Shown here one piece after another: positions 1-14,400 of a stretch of DNA of 64,000 bases. This DNA is from Hemibagrus wyckioides (Eukaryota > Chordata > Actinopteri > Siluriformes > Bagridae), in assembly GCF_019097595.1 (NCBI RefSeq), contig NC_080711.1:17005428-17069427 (forward strand), in the 5' to 3' direction. Position 1 is the stretch's first letter; each line of letters starts with the position of its first letter. A model generated the notes under the pieces. The model saw only the letters and a list, made by a program, of their open reading frames with translations, did no database searches and had not been told where the DNA came from. The position numbers and the translations under genes are program-made.

Positions 1-62
1 AAAGTTGGGACATGCTGTCCCCTGTCCCCAAGCCTACCGTACTACTACTGTACAGCAGTATC

Positions 63-210
63 TGGAAGTTCAGTTAAATTTTATTTGTATAGCATTTAAC
101 AATGGACATTACTTCATAGCAGCTTTACAGAAATAGAAAATTAATTTAAAAAAAGTTTAAATTCATATTTATCCCTAATGAGCAAGCCAGAGGCTTTTGA
201 TTATTTTTTG
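63..210 (+). repeat. R1 interspersed repeat copy
   Basis: Contains TTTTATTTGTATAGCATTT, AACAATGGACATT and AGCAGCTTTACAGAAAT, then a GAGCAAGCCAGAGGC block. Related copies occur at about 696-800, 24,567-24,680, 43,005-43,230, 43,632-43,715 and 43,971-44,050. The element class is not recognised. It lies in a crebbp intron. Confidence 0.7.
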
Positions 211-695
211 GTAAATCAGAAAAGGAAGTGAGTTGGATACAGCAAGTCAACTATCAGCTTGTCCTGGCCTGGGGCCAAGGAAGCTCTGGAAGGACCATCA
301 CCTACCTCAGAATCAAAAGCAGAGCAACTATGTGAAATGGCCATGGCCAAATGGCACTCCTGAGTGAACACAACCTGCTTCATCAAATAGGTATCAGGTT
401 GAGTTTGTTCAGGTTTATAAGCCCTAAATAGTAATATGCCTTTTCAGTACTAGTTGTATGTGTACTCTCTAAGTAACTTTGGGTGTACCTCATAAAAAAG
501 AAAAAATATTTTTAAAAAAAAGCAAGGCTAGAATGGTCAGTCCTGCTCCCTGTGTAGCATAAGGCCCTACTCTGATAGTTTCCAAAGGCCTTCCACCCTG
601 GGACATTCACCTCAGACACATTGCCTAGTCTCTCTGGAACAGGGGAACATTCCTAGTACCAAACTAGGCCAAAAGAAATATCACAATGAATCTAG

Positions 696-800
696 TTACA
701 ATTAAATTGTATTTGTTTAGCATTTTTAATCCTGTGCTTATTTAATGCTTTGTGACTATTGACATCGTTACACAGCAGATTTACAGAAGCATATAAATGC
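696..800 (+). repeat. R1 repeat, degenerate copy
   Basis: Diverged copy of the R1 family (ATTGTATTTGTTTAGCATTT ... TTTACAGAAGCATATAAA) in the same crebbp intron. The remainder of 801-1593 is intron with no gene or clear repeat. Confidence 0.5.
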
Positions 801-1593
801 ATACATATGTTTCTTCATAGTGGAGCTGACCAGTAGTCCATGACTGACCTAGAGGCTTACTGCATACATTCCAACATATTTTAGTGACTCTCCCCACAGC
901 ATTTGGCAAGTCCCCCAAAATTGTAAGACCCTTGGGCTCCAGATTTCCACTACTGCTTTCAATACTGGTTGGAATGCACTCGGAATAAACACTGGGAATA
1001 AACTCTAGCTTGGAAAAACTCATTGTTTCAGTTGAGTTGAAGGTATAGTACCCTTGGCCAGGCTGCACCCATGGCTTTTGGCCCTTCAGGAGTGCAAGAA
1101 CCCTATGTTCTGGAAGCTTTTAAGCTTATAGCAGTGTTTCTGAAATTAACTATGCTCGTGTCATCATCCACAATGTTCCCTAGTAATCAGATATTACCCC
1201 TTGTGCTGGAAACCTAGACTAGCCAATTGTGGGTGTTTGTGAGCTTGTGCATACAAAAGGGGGGCAGTATGGCACTTTCCTTAGAGAGTGTTACGCTGCC
1301 TGACAACACAGGATGAGCAGCAATTTGAGAAAATGGCATCAATCCTTATGAAATAAGTATGTAATAAGCCTATACCCTCAAAATTATATTAAGGAGAAAA
1401 CTGGGGAAGAAAAAAAATACTAAACATAGAGCATCATGTAAAACTGAAATGTGAGAAAAGTTTGACAAGGGCTGTGTTAACAGTGATGTGTATGTGTGTG
1501 TTTCTTTTAAATAAACAGAACAGATAGATATTGACCAAGCTATCCACATGTGCTTGAAATATGATTAAGGTCATACGTCTGTTTGTCCTGCAG

Positions 1594-4500
1594 GGATTAA
1601 TCATTCCATGTCGATGCAGAATGTTCAAATCTCTCAGTCTACAGTAGGATCCCGTGCAGCATCCCCCATGAACCACCTGCCTCAAATGAACATGGGCTCC
1701 GTTTCTCCGGTGAATAGTTCCCGCCATTATATTTTCTGTTGCTAATTTCCTTTTTAGAATCTGGAACATTTGACAACTCAGTACTGGGTTCAAAATTCAT
1801 GCTTTGTGTAGCATTGCAGTGATTTTGTATGTGTTTGTGGAAATTGCTCTATATGTTCAACCCTTTTATAAGGGTTATGTTGATCAATATTTTTCTCACT
1901 TTGCAGATGGTAATGTCTCCTTCAAGGATGATGGGAGTGCAAGGCATGATGGGAGGCCATACAAACAATATGGTGGGCCAGAGCCCCAATCAGAACCAGT
2001 TTATGAACCAGACACATTTCCCAACTTCTTCAGGGGGTATAAATGTGAACTTTGCTCAGCAAGCAGGACAGGCTGGTAGCACACAGGTGAGGGGATGTGA
2101 AGAATGCATTTCTGTTTGGAGGCAGGACTGTTCACAAATCAAATCAGCAGATTTAAAAACAACCGGTATTTACTGTCTTGTCTAAGGGATTTGATAAAAT
2201 TGCTTTATGTATAATGCACTATATGGCCAAAGGTATGTGAACACCTGACTAATTGCACAATATGTGCTTTTTTAACAGTCCATTCCAGATTTTGTAACCC
2301 CTTTCTGGTTTGTAACCATCACTGTTCTAGGAAAGTTTTCCCAGAGCAGTGATTACATTTTGGAGCATGTGTGTGTCATGTTTATGCTTATTCAGCCATA
2401 GGAATATTAGGGAGGCTGGCCACTGATGTATGCTGAATAGTTGCGGTACATAGTCAAGGTTCCAGTTCATCACAAAAGTGATTAGTTGGGTTCAGGACAT
2501 ACCTTTGTACAGGCTATTTCATTACCTTCACACCAGCCTTTGCACATGACTTTGTGGATCTCGCTTTGTAGACATGGTAACTGTTTGGGCTTAGCTTCAT
2601 AGTTCCAGGAAAGGAAAATCTTTATTCTACAGCATATAAAGACATTCTTGGCAGTTGTGTGCATCAAACATTGTTGCAACAGATTGGGAACAGCCCACAT
2701 ATGGCTGTGGTGTTCAGGTGCCCAAAAACCTTTGGCCATATGATGATGGTCATGTGATGATGGTATTGCAGTTTTCATCAAGTCAGGTGATTTAAATGTC
2801 TGCTGGATAACATGTTATCTGTAGATGTGAGACTGATGATAATAAATTGTCAGTCTATAAATTGTGGTGTTTTCCCTTTCGCATATTTTGTATAGTATTT
2901 AGACCTTAATAACCTGCTTTTAATAAGACTTTGGACAAGAGCAACAAAGGACCATTCTTTGATTTATCTTTGTTTCCCCGACGAACAGACAGCCATAAAT
3001 GTCTTCAGTCGCAAAACATGAGTAGACTGAGCCCTACTCAGCCTAGACAAAATGTCTCTTTCTACTTTGAAAAAAAGAAAAGTTAAAATGAGTAATCGCA
3101 CATCCCTCACAGCCCAGCACTTGGGTGTCTTTTGGTGCAAAAATACAACATGTGGGCTCCTATATTGTTGCTGTCTCATCATCTCTGACCCCTCATTTGG
3201 GATGCTTTTCATTAACTGGCCCCCATGATAAACTAATTGAATAGCCTTGGATTAAGGTGTTCCATGAACAGAAAAGTGCCAATGAGAGTCAGGGAGAAAA
3301 GGAAAATCATCTTTCATGTGGATTATTTGGCACCTCACCCAAATAGTTAGGAACAGCAAAAACAAACAGATGTTTACAGATATTACTACTTATATATATA
3401 TACTTTCAGTTCTGTCCAATACTTCCTTCACATTTTTCATACCTCTGCTACTGTGCCAGGTGTAGTGCACTTGCACAAACATTAGCAAGTGTTAAGTTAT
3501 GTAATGAGGAGCACATGATTTCTGAGATATTGAAACTTGTGAAGTGTCCACTAGCCATTTGTGTAACAAATTTATGGTTTTAAGACCATAAACCGGTGCA
3601 TTAATACAGAATTCATTCAATGTGATGTGATTTCGGGTGTGTATATTAAGGCTGTTATAGCTTTAAATATAGGTTAGGCAGTTAGATTTTAGAACCAAAA
3701 TTATCAGTTTCCTTTCCTGAACTTCTATATTATTGCAGTCAATCTTTTGGTCATAAGAATTGTATATTTAACCCATTTTTGTCCTCAGAGGGTCTGGATG
3801 TATGCAGTTTTGCAAGTATTGTTTCCTTAACAATCCACATGTCTGTGTGTCTTATTTAGCCTCAGCAGCAGAACTCTAATCTTTCCCTCAATTCTTTGGG
3901 CTCCCTGGCTCCACAGACTGCTGTGTGTTCCACTCCACCACCTCCTGCCACCACCCCTGTTGTCCCTAACCTACAGCACATGGCTCAGCCTTCCACACCT
4001 GTGCCTGCTGGGAACCAAGCCACAACCACCCACATACCCCACCCACCATCAGGTCTTTGCTCCTCCCCCAACTCCTCACAGTCTCTCCCTCTTCTGCCTC
4101 AGCTGGATCCCCCCATGCAGACACAACTGCCACCATCTGAGCAAGCACAGCACCCTGCCACTCCGGTAAGAATAAACAGTGTGTAAGGTCCAGTGTAGCC
4201 TAGCCTATTGTTCAGGGCTTTCAGCACTGCAACCAAGGCTTGCTCAGCTAATAGTATTACTTTTATCCATACATCCATTCATCAATGTTTTTGAAGGAGA
4301 GTAAAATCCATATTTTCCTCATCAGGTGTAATTTTTTGTTATTAGACTCTCTCTTAATTCTTTCTCATGTTCATTCTCATGACTGTAACTCGACAGCTTG
4401 ATCAAGCAGCAGCTAGAATGGATAACCAAGTCCTCACACCTGCATCTGTGGCAGATTCACACTCCCAGACAGAATTTATTTCTGCAGTGTGCAAAGCAGA

Positions 4501-5473
4501 GCCAGAAGAGGACGTCCTAGACTTTGAGAATGGCAAGAAGCCACCTGAAACAGAGGTATGAAATATGCACAGCTGAAGACTTGAGTAGAATTGTTGCTGT
4601 TCCTGCATGTCTGTGTATCCTTAGATATTTGTATCTGCAAACATGAAGATGCTGGAACCCTGTTGTTTTTGATGCTGTTCCTAATGGTTTCCACTTTCCA
4701 ATAATACCGCTTACGGTTGACTGTGGGATATTTAACAGGGAAGAAATTTCAAAAACTGATGTGCAATTTGCAAAGGTGACATCCTATCACAGTACCATTC
4801 ATTCTTCAAAACGACCTATTTTTTTCCCCAAATGTTTGTAAATGCAGACTTTTTGCATTTTTACACAATATGGTTGCCATATGTTAGTCAATTCTATGGA
4901 TGTAGAACTGTTTCAATGAAACAATAATTTGAAATAATTTATAATTGGTAATATGGATTTGAACCAAACTTGAAAGTCATGTTCAGTACATGGTTCTGAG
5001 GATGTCTGCACAGACATGGTTATTGAATGGGGCTGTGTAAGGCACAAACAGCTTTTTCTTTGGAAGTGTACTTTTTATTGAGCTGTGTGATCTCTAACTG
5101 GATTTTTAGTCATCAATTAATTACAAATGATTATTGGTACATATTTTTATATTTAGCAGGTAGAGATCAATTAAAATGTTTCATCCAGATTTCTGAAGGC
5201 TTTGTGACAATATACACTGTTAAAAGTATTATGCAAATAACATTTAATTCAGTTTAGCCTTCAGTAAAGAACACTGTTAAATTCCTATTCAGGATGAAGA
5301 TGTAAAGCTTGTACCTATTAAGAAGGAGGAGGCAGAGAATGTAGAGCCTAAGCAGGAGCCAATGAAGACAGAGGAGAAGAAACCAGAGGTAAAGATAGAA
5401 GCCAAACAGGAGGAAAACGGTGATGGTACCAGTACAACTTCGCCTACTCAGTTTTCACAGACATTCAAGAAGA
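1594..5473 (+). CDS. crebbp: crebbp linker exons between KIX and bromodomain
   Basis: Five exons (1594-1709, 1907-2086, 3860-4165, 4397-4555, 5293-5473) encode low-complexity sequence. The first two are Met/Gln/Ser-rich with the conserved SRAASPMNH and SPSRMMG stretches. The third is Pro/Thr/Ser/Gln-rich. The last two are acidic and Lys-rich ([21 protein letters not shown]), matching the KxEP-containing region of CBP that is known to be sumoylated in mammals. Similarity to mammalian CBP is patchy except at these motifs, which is normal for this disordered linker. Phase is kept into the bromodomain exon at 5570. Confidence 0.9.
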
Positions 5474-8400
5474 GTAAGGATGTTTTTTAAAGCTGTTTTT
5501 TTTTGCTTGTTTGTTCATCCTCTGTATAGTTTGAAACACTGAACCTTTGTCCTGATAATTTTCCCCTAGTTTTTAAGCCAGAAGAGCTAAGACAGGCCTT
5601 GATGCCCACTTTGGAATCTCTGTACAGGCAAGATCCAGAATCTCTGCCTTTTCGCCAGCCTGTGGACCCGATGTTGCTTGGCATTCCGGTATATTGCTTA
5701 ACAATCCTGTATTTTCAATTCCATATGACTTTCAAAAAAAATAATCCTATGTGTTTTAAATTTGGGTTATTAGGATTACTTTGACATTGTGAAGAATCCT
5801 ATTGATCTGTCAACCATAAAGAGAAAGCTGGACACCGGGCAGTACCAGGAACCATGGCAATATGTGGATGACATTTGGCTCATGTTCAACAATGCCTGGC
5901 TCTACAACCGCAAGACTTCTAGGGTCTATAAATACTGCTCCAAACTAGCCGAGGTGTTTGAGCTGGAGATTGACCCAGTCATGCAGGGATTGGGTTATTG
6001 CTGTGGGAGAAAGGTAACAGTAGTCTTATAATTACATAATAATGTGTAGGTAACTATATAATGTTGAAGCCCTAAATGTCAGTTGAGTGATACAATTTTT
6101 AATGGCAAGTAATAAAAAAAATAAATTAGCTAAAGGAATAATTCAGATAAATTTTAGCAAATCAGTTGAATGAAGTTTCTATTATACTTTTCTCTGGGCT
6201 GCTGTTTTACACAGTTAATCAAGTACAGTGAAAGATAAAGGTGTGCATCAGGATTAGGAATGGACTGACACAATGGACCCCTGAAAAACTAAAAAAAAAA
6301 ACTTATTAAAAAACCTTAATTAGTGTAATTTCTCATTTTGTAAACATGCATGTACTTGAACAGTTTCTCTTAGCTCTTTATCTTAGAAACATCCTATTCT
6401 AATTTCATTATATAAATTATGTTAAATAAGGTTTACTAAAAAGGTCACCATAGGTGTATATGGCCAAAAATAAATACATTTTATAAAAATTAATGACAAT
6501 GGGATAACTTTCCTTGTAAATGAAAGGACTATTCATGTAAGGCTCTTCAGAGATTTATAATGAAGCCGTTTTGTATTGAATGGCATCAATTACAGAGAAA
6601 TCAGCTCCACAAATCCTACTGAAAAATAAAATGCTAAACACTAGGGTGCCACAACACTCAATATAATATTGAACCATGCAGTACAACCTCCTCGGTTCAA
6701 TACGCGTATGTGAACCGCGGTTTTTTCATTTTTTCGTTTAAATAATTACCATGTGTTTTATTACTCTCTGAACTGGCTGTTTGTGTTTGCCTGTACTGTA
6801 TGTCTATGGGCTGAGAGAGACACGCATCCCCATGAGTAAATATCCTATCAATGAGCGCGAAAGTTAGGGATGCTTAACCATGCTTGGGATGCTGGTGTCA
6901 GATTTCACAGTCTAACCATAGCGAGCAGTAAAGCGAGACAGAAATACGAGGAAACAGTGCTGTCTTTTTTTATTTTCTTCTTCTTCTTTTTTTTTTAACG
7001 CACCGAGGTCATTCCCGACCTCTACGAAAAGACGCGCAACAACATCACATACGAATTGGCTAAAGCACAAAGTCTTGCTCTAACAACAGATAGTTGGACC
7101 TCGTGGGCAACAGTGAGTTATCTCACCCTTACTGTTCATTACATAGTGGGTTGGGAAATAAAGAGCGCCATAATCCAAACCCGTCCCCTGTAAGAAAGTC
7201 ATTTAAGCGCTACTTTGGCAGAAGAGTTGACAGATGCAGTGAATACTGTGCATGCAATTCATGGAGCTGACATGCTGTGTGCGGCCAGTGTTCTTTTTTT
7301 TTTTTTATATATATATATATCTTTATTTTTTATATCTCACTATTTTCAGTACACTATGAATGTGTACAAGTAAAATAAAGAGAACTTGTTCCTCTTAACA
7401 TCTTACTGTTCCTGTCACCTAAGCAAAGAATAATGAAAAAAAACACTTTAATTTGCCCAGCCAACCGAACCAAAAACCGTGGGTAAAAACGGAGGTACAT
7501 ATTGAACCGTGGGTTAACTGTATTGTTGCATCCCTAATAAACACTCTCTTTGAAGGTTTAATGATTGCTTTTTATTGTGGTATCTTCAGGTTAATGTGTA
7601 GTTTTTTGGGAGACTTCTGGACCTTTTAGTCTGTTTAGTTAATAATATCATCTTTATAGAGAATCTCTGACTTGGGTGTCTCGGTACATTTCTTTAGTCT
7701 GTCCTTGATAAGGATCTACGGGGTGCTGTGGTTTAAATGACTCGTGTTTATATTTAGTGAAATAGTATTGACTACAAACAGACACAACTGCCAGAGTGGA
7801 TAGATTGTGCAGAATTCCTTCCGGAGCAGATGGGAGTAGCCCCATGCACATTCTTTAGATGTCCTTTATACCACCTAATAGTATACAGATTGCACAGATA
7901 GAAACAAACAAGAAAAGGTGTCTTAAATATTCACAAAAAACATTTAAATTCTATATAACTACTGCAGTTTTGTGAAAGTGTCTTGATTCGGGAGTGTTTG
8001 TATGAAATAAAAATGCTGATAAACAGCTGGCTTCATTATATTATGGCTACCAATCCAATGTCATCACTCCAACTCTGAGGACACCAATTTATGCTCTTGG
8101 ACTCCCAGCCACAGATGGCTGTGACATCAGAATTTGTAGTCTCTGGATTACCCAACTCAGTAGCACAAAATGTCTGGTACTTTCTATTGGTTTTAGTCGT
8201 GAATGTATTCTGTAAAAATAGAAAACTTTGTATGTATATGTATGTTTGTATGTGTCAGTAAAAGTTTTATAGACAAACATTACTGCACATATTATGTACA
8301 CCGATCAGGCTAAACATTATGACCACTTGCCTAATATTGTGTTGGTCTCACTTTTGCTGCCAAAACAGCCCTGACCTGTTGAGGCATGGACTCCACTAGA

Positions 8401-11400
8401 TCCCTGAAGGTGTGCTGTGGTATCTGGCACCATGATGTTAGCAGCAGATCCTTTAAATCCTGCAAGTTGCGAGGTGGGGCCTCCATGGATCAGACTTGTT
8501 TTTCCAGCACATCCCACAGATGCCCGATTGGACTTGGAGGCCAAGTCAACACCTCAAATTTGTTGTGCTCATCACACCATTCCAGGACCATTCTTGCTTT
8601 GTGGAACAGCGCATTATCCTGCTGAAAGAGGCCACAGCCATCAGGAAATACCATTTACATGAAAGGGTGTACATGGTCTGAAACAATGCTTAGGTAGGTG
8701 GTACGTGTCAAAGTAACATCCACATGGATGGTAGAACCCAAAGTTTCCCAGCCGAACATGGCTCAAAGCCTCCGCCGGCTTGCCATAGTGCATCCTGGTG
8801 CCATCTGTTCCCCAGGTAAGCGACACGCGCACACACACCTGGCCATCCACATGATGTAAAAGAAAAAAATTCTTCCATTGCTCTGTGGTCCAATTCTGAT
8901 GCTCACATGCCCAGGGGTCACCATGGGCACCCTGACTGGCCAATGGCTATGCAGCCCCATACACAACAAACTGTGATGCACTGTGTATTCTTGCGCCTTT
9001 CTGTCAGAACCAGCATTAACTTATTCAGCAATTTGAGTAACAGTAGCTCTTCTGTTGGATTGGACCACACAGGCCGGCCTTCGCTCCCCACATGTATCGG
9101 TGAGCTTTGGCCACCCATGACCCTGTCGCCAGTTCACCACTGTTCCTTCCTTGGACCACTTTTGATAGATACTGACCACCGCAGACTGCTGCTGGAGGCT
9201 GTGATCCAGTTGTCTAGCCATTACAATTTGGCCCTTGTCACACTTGCTCAAATCTTTAAACTTGCCCATTTTTCCTGCTTCTAACACACCAACTTTGAGG
9301 ACAAAATGTTTACATGCTGCCTAATATATCCCACCCACTAACAAGTGCCATGATGAGGAGATAATCAGCGCTATTCACTTCACCTGTCACTGCTCATAAT
9401 GTTGTGGCTGGTCGGTGTATATAATCAAATTGTCTAAACAAATGAACCAAAGCAAATAAAATATCTGTGAAACAGGGTGGCATATGTGTATCTCTGGAAG
9501 TGGATCAGCATCATTTGTAATGCCAGAGTATATAAAGCATCTTGGCAATGGAATGTTCTAAGCTAGCCAAGTTAATCAGAAGACTCCTGTGTACCTGGGA
9601 GAAGTCTTTCATACAGCCATTAACCATGTTCTCATGTTTGAATTTCTCTTCCTATTACTACATTGTTTTAAATATTTGTCCCTTGACAGTGTCTGTGTGT
9701 CCCTTCACAGTATGAATTTTCACCTCAGACGCTTTGCTGCTATGGCAAACAGCTTTGCACCATCTCAAGAGATGGAACATACTACAGCTACCAGAACAGG
9801 TACCTGCATGCTGAACTAAATGAAAATAATTGAATACAACATAAATGCACCCCCACAGCAATATTATTGATGACTTCATTACTATTCCAAGATTGCTATA
9901 CCTTCAAAAAGTATTGTGTATAAAAAGAAAAGTTTGTTAAAACATTCTTGGCTATATAATATTTAGGCTGTGAGTGTGTCTTTCTCACAGTTAATAGCTA
10001 GACGGTATAAATTGGCTACAGGCTTTACAGATATTAATGCCTGATGACTTTTTTGTTATGATATGTGAGAGAAATATGGTAAGGGGAAAAAAGCTGTCTG
10101 ATCAAATAACAATAAAATGAGTCTGTCAGACTTTTCCAAAAGATGTTATGCAGTGTCCTCACTGTTTGTTTATTAGGTACTGTTAAGTAAATTATTATTA
10201 ATTCACATATGTTTCAAAAGTAATTTATTCTACATATTCTAGAAATGTATGCCTAGATATGTATTTATTTATTTGAGGAGTAGGGCAGGGCTTAATTTAT
10301 TGCTTAGGTTTAAATGCTAAATTTTGCCTTGTCTTGGCCTCTCTACTCTGTTGTCTCTCAATGTGGCTGCCTGATTTGTGCTTTTGTGCTTTGTCCCATT
10401 TGTGCTGTTGTGTGCTGGGTCCAGTTCACCCAAATATGACCTTCTTGCCGACAGGTATCACTTCTGCGAAAAGTGCTTCAATGAGATCCAAGGCGACAGT
10501 GTTACCCTGGGTGATGACCCTACACAACCTCAGACGTAAGTGAGACGTCCTTTGAAGAAAGAGTAGGAGTCATCTAGCCATATTTCATGTGAAAAGATGA
10601 AACGAGGAGAATGATCCCCAAATCAGGATAGTTTCACAAGCCCAGAAGATGTTTTGAAGGGAATGGCATTTAAATTGCAGCTTTGGTTAAAAAAACATTG
10701 AGAGTCAAAAGCACAACAATAATTTAATAATAATTATATTGATTTTGTTGTATATGGATAAGGTTCCAATGTATGTATAAAATATTGTGATTCAAATATT
10801 GCGAAACATTTATAGTAAAGACCTGGTACAGTGTAGTGGTGCTGTACAATTAATGGGGAATGTTTTTATGCTGTGTTCTGTGTTTATACAAGATTTAGCT
10901 CAGATTAAAATCAACATTGCTTTTGTTCAGTTTATAAAATAGGTCATTGATTTTAATTTAATTTTTATTTGTTTTCTATCTAGTCTGTATGTCTTTTTGC
11001 CTCTGTTTATAATTTATTAATTAATTACTCTCTCTTCAGTATGATATCAAAGGATCAGTTTGAGAAGAAGAAAAATGATATGTTGGACCCTGAGCCGTAA
11101 GTTAAACCACTAGACAAGCATTAACACCACATCTGGATTTTGTGTGTGTAATCAAATTGTCTAAACAATATATTACACCGATCAGCCATAACATTTTGAC
11201 CACCTGTCTTATATTGTATCGGTCCCTCTTTTGCTGCCAAAACAGCTCTGTCCAGTTCTAATGCTCACGTGCCCATTGATGATGCTTTTCGGTGGTGCAC
11301 AGGGGTCAGCATGGGCACTTTGACTGGTCTGCAGCTATGCAGCCCTATATGCAAAATACCATGCACTTTGGTACAAAGACCAATCTAACTAAAACCACCA

Positions 11401-14400
11401 GTCCCTCAATTAAAATAGGCAACTCTATCATAACCCCATCTCACCAGGTTAAGAGTCTGGGTGTCGTCCTCAACAGCACTCTGTCTTTTGAAGCTCATAT
11501 TAATAACGTTACCCGGTCTGCATACTTTCATCTGCGCAATATTAATCGCCTTCGCCCCTTTCTCACCCCATCACTACAGCCACACTTGTACACGCTCTTG
11601 TCACCTCACGAATACACTACTGTAATTCCCTCTTATTTGGTTTACCTTCTAAACTCCTTCATAAACTTCAGTTGGTCCAAAACACAGCTGCCTGCATCAT
11701 CACCAAAACTCCCTCCATCAACCACATCTCTCCTATACTTTTTCAATTACACTGGCTCCCCGTTAAATTCCGTATCGATTACAAGATTCTCCTCCTCACC
11801 TTCAAAGTATTACATAACCTTGCCCCCTCATACCTCTCAGAGCTCGCCCACGTTTACACCCCTGCTCGGTCACTCAGATCCTCTTCATCCTACTCACTTG
11901 CCATTCCCTCTGTCTGCTTACGCACAATGGGTACCAGGTCTTTCAGCTGGGCTGCACCTCACCTCTAGAATTCCCTTCCACCGTCCATCCGTGAAATCAC
12001 CTCTCTCACGTCTTTTAAATCTAATCTTAAAACCTCTTTAGGATCTTAAAAATCTTAATCTTAATCTTAAAAATCTCTTTAGGAAAGCCTTTTCAGACTT
12101 CTGTTAACTGCCTTTTTGTCTTTTTGTTTTTATTTAGATTTTGCATGTGTACTGTTTGCATTTTATCTTTGATCCTATTTGATGTAAGGTGACCTTGAGT
12201 CTCAGGAAAGGTGCCTCAAATAAAATGTATTATTATTATTATTATTCTGACTTATCTGTTTCTGTGCTTATCTTTAACAGGTTTGTTGAATGTAAAGACT
12301 GTGGCCGTAAGATGCATCAGATCTGTGTGTTACACAATGATGTTATCTGGCCATCAGGGTATGTCCCCTTGCTCTATTAGAATAATAGCTAATGAATTTG
12401 CACTGAACAGTTATTTTTACGTTATTAACTTTTTTGTTGTTTGTTTTGGTGTCTGTGTGTGTGTATTTAACAGATTTTTCTGTGACAACTGCCTTAAGAA
12501 GTCAGGGAAAACAAGAAAAGAGAACAAGTTTTCTGCTAAAAGTTAGTATTTTGAGAACTGACTTGTTTTTTTACGCTTAAAATGTTTAGCCTGAATATAG
12601 GCAGATTAAAAAAAAAAAGTTATCCACAAATTATTTGATTAATATATGTATATTTGAGTTTCTGTTCTCACTTTTCAAGGATTACAGACCACAAGGCTTG
12701 GCACATACATAGAGGACCGTGTAAATAAGTACTTGAAAAGGCAGAACCACCCTGATGCTGGTGAAGTGTTTGTGCGGGTGGTGGCAAGCTCAGACAAGAT
12801 GGTTGATGTCAAACCTGGAATGAAATCTAGGTAACATGACTAAATTAACATTAGATTATAAACTTCCGTGGGTTCTGTTTACCACTCATCTAACAAGCTT
12901 CCAACTGAATAAACTTTCTGGGAGAAATCTGGAGTTTTTTTCATATATTATACAATTCTTGCAAAATCCTGTTCTACATAGCCAAGAGGTTGAGTTTTGA
13001 TCATTTGGTGTCTTCAGGTTTGTTGACTCAGGGGAGATGGCAGAAAACTTTCCATATAGAACCAAAGCACTTTTTGCATTTGAAGAGATAGATGGAGTAG
13101 ATGTGTGTTTCTTTGGCATGCATGTCCAAGAATATGGATCTGATTGCCACTTCCCTAACACCAGGTAAATGCAGTCAGTTAATGAGAATTAAGATGCCTT
13201 GTTTTATGAACGTAAAAACTGATTTGTTTGTTTGTTTTCTCCCTACTCAGACGTGTATACATATCATACCTTGACAGTATTCACTTCTTCAGACCTCGGA
13301 TGCTAAGAACTGCTGTCTACCATGAAATCTTGATTGGTTATCTGGAATATGTCAAGAAACTTGGGTAAGTTTTAAATGCTTGATAAAACTGAGTTCAGAA
13401 AGTCTGTGGTCACACTGATCTCTGAAGAGCTGCGCTATCTATATTACAAATTATACAAATCGTTTTTTTATAATGACTGTTTTGTCTAATTAGTAAATAG
13501 AGTCCACCTATGTGTAATCTCAGTATGAATACAGCTGTTCTTTGAAACCCTCAGAGGTTTGTTAGAGAACATTAGTGAACAAACAGCATCATGAAGCCCA
13601 AGGGACACACCAGACAGGTCAGGGATAAATATTTGGAGAAGTTTAAAGCAGGGTTAGGTTGTAAAAAATTATCCAAAGCTTAGAACATCTCACAGAGCAC
13701 TATTCAATACATCATCCAAAAATGGAAAGAGTATGGCACAACTGCAAACCTCTCAAGACTTGGCCATCCACCTAAACTCACAGGCCGAATGAGAAGAGTA
13801 TTAATCAAAGAAGCAGCCAAGAGGCCCATGGTAACTCTGAAGGAGCTGCGGAGATCCACAGCTCAGGTGGCAGAATCTGTCCACAGGACAACTATTAGTC
13901 ATGCACTCCACAAATCTGGCCTTTATGGAAGAGTGGCAAGAGGAAAGTCATTGTTGAAAGAAAGCCATAAGAAGCCCTGTTTGCAGTTTGGGTAAAGCCA
14001 TGTGGGGGGCACGGCAAACATATTGAAGAATGTGCTCTGGTCAGATGACACCAAAGTGGAACTTTTTGGCCTAAATGCAAAATGCTTTCGGGGTAGAAAA
14101 CTAACACTGTGCATCAGCCTGAACACACCATCCCCATTGTGAAACATGGTGGTGGCAGCATGATGTTGTGGGGATGCTTTTCTTCAGCAGGTACAGGGAA
14201 GCTGGTCAGAATTAATGGGAAGATATCCATCAGGAGCCAAATACAGGGCAATCTTAGAAGAAAACCTGTTAGAGACTGCAAGACTTGAGACTGGGGTGGA
14301 GGTTCACCTTTCAGCAGGACAACCCTAAACATATAGCCAGAGCTTTAACTACCTTAGGGCGTGTGCCATATGATAGTCTCCCTGAGGGTGAGGATTCTTG

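Noticed and set aside
11292..12041. 249-codon plus-strand ORF
   Set aside because: Chance fusion of a Tc1 fragment with a frameshifted L2-like reverse transcriptase; the true similarity changes frame within it.
13018..13164. HF in place of PP near the HAT core (SDCHFPNTR) as a functional change
   Set aside because: Surface-loop variation between lineages seems more likely; all surrounding catalytic motifs are intact.
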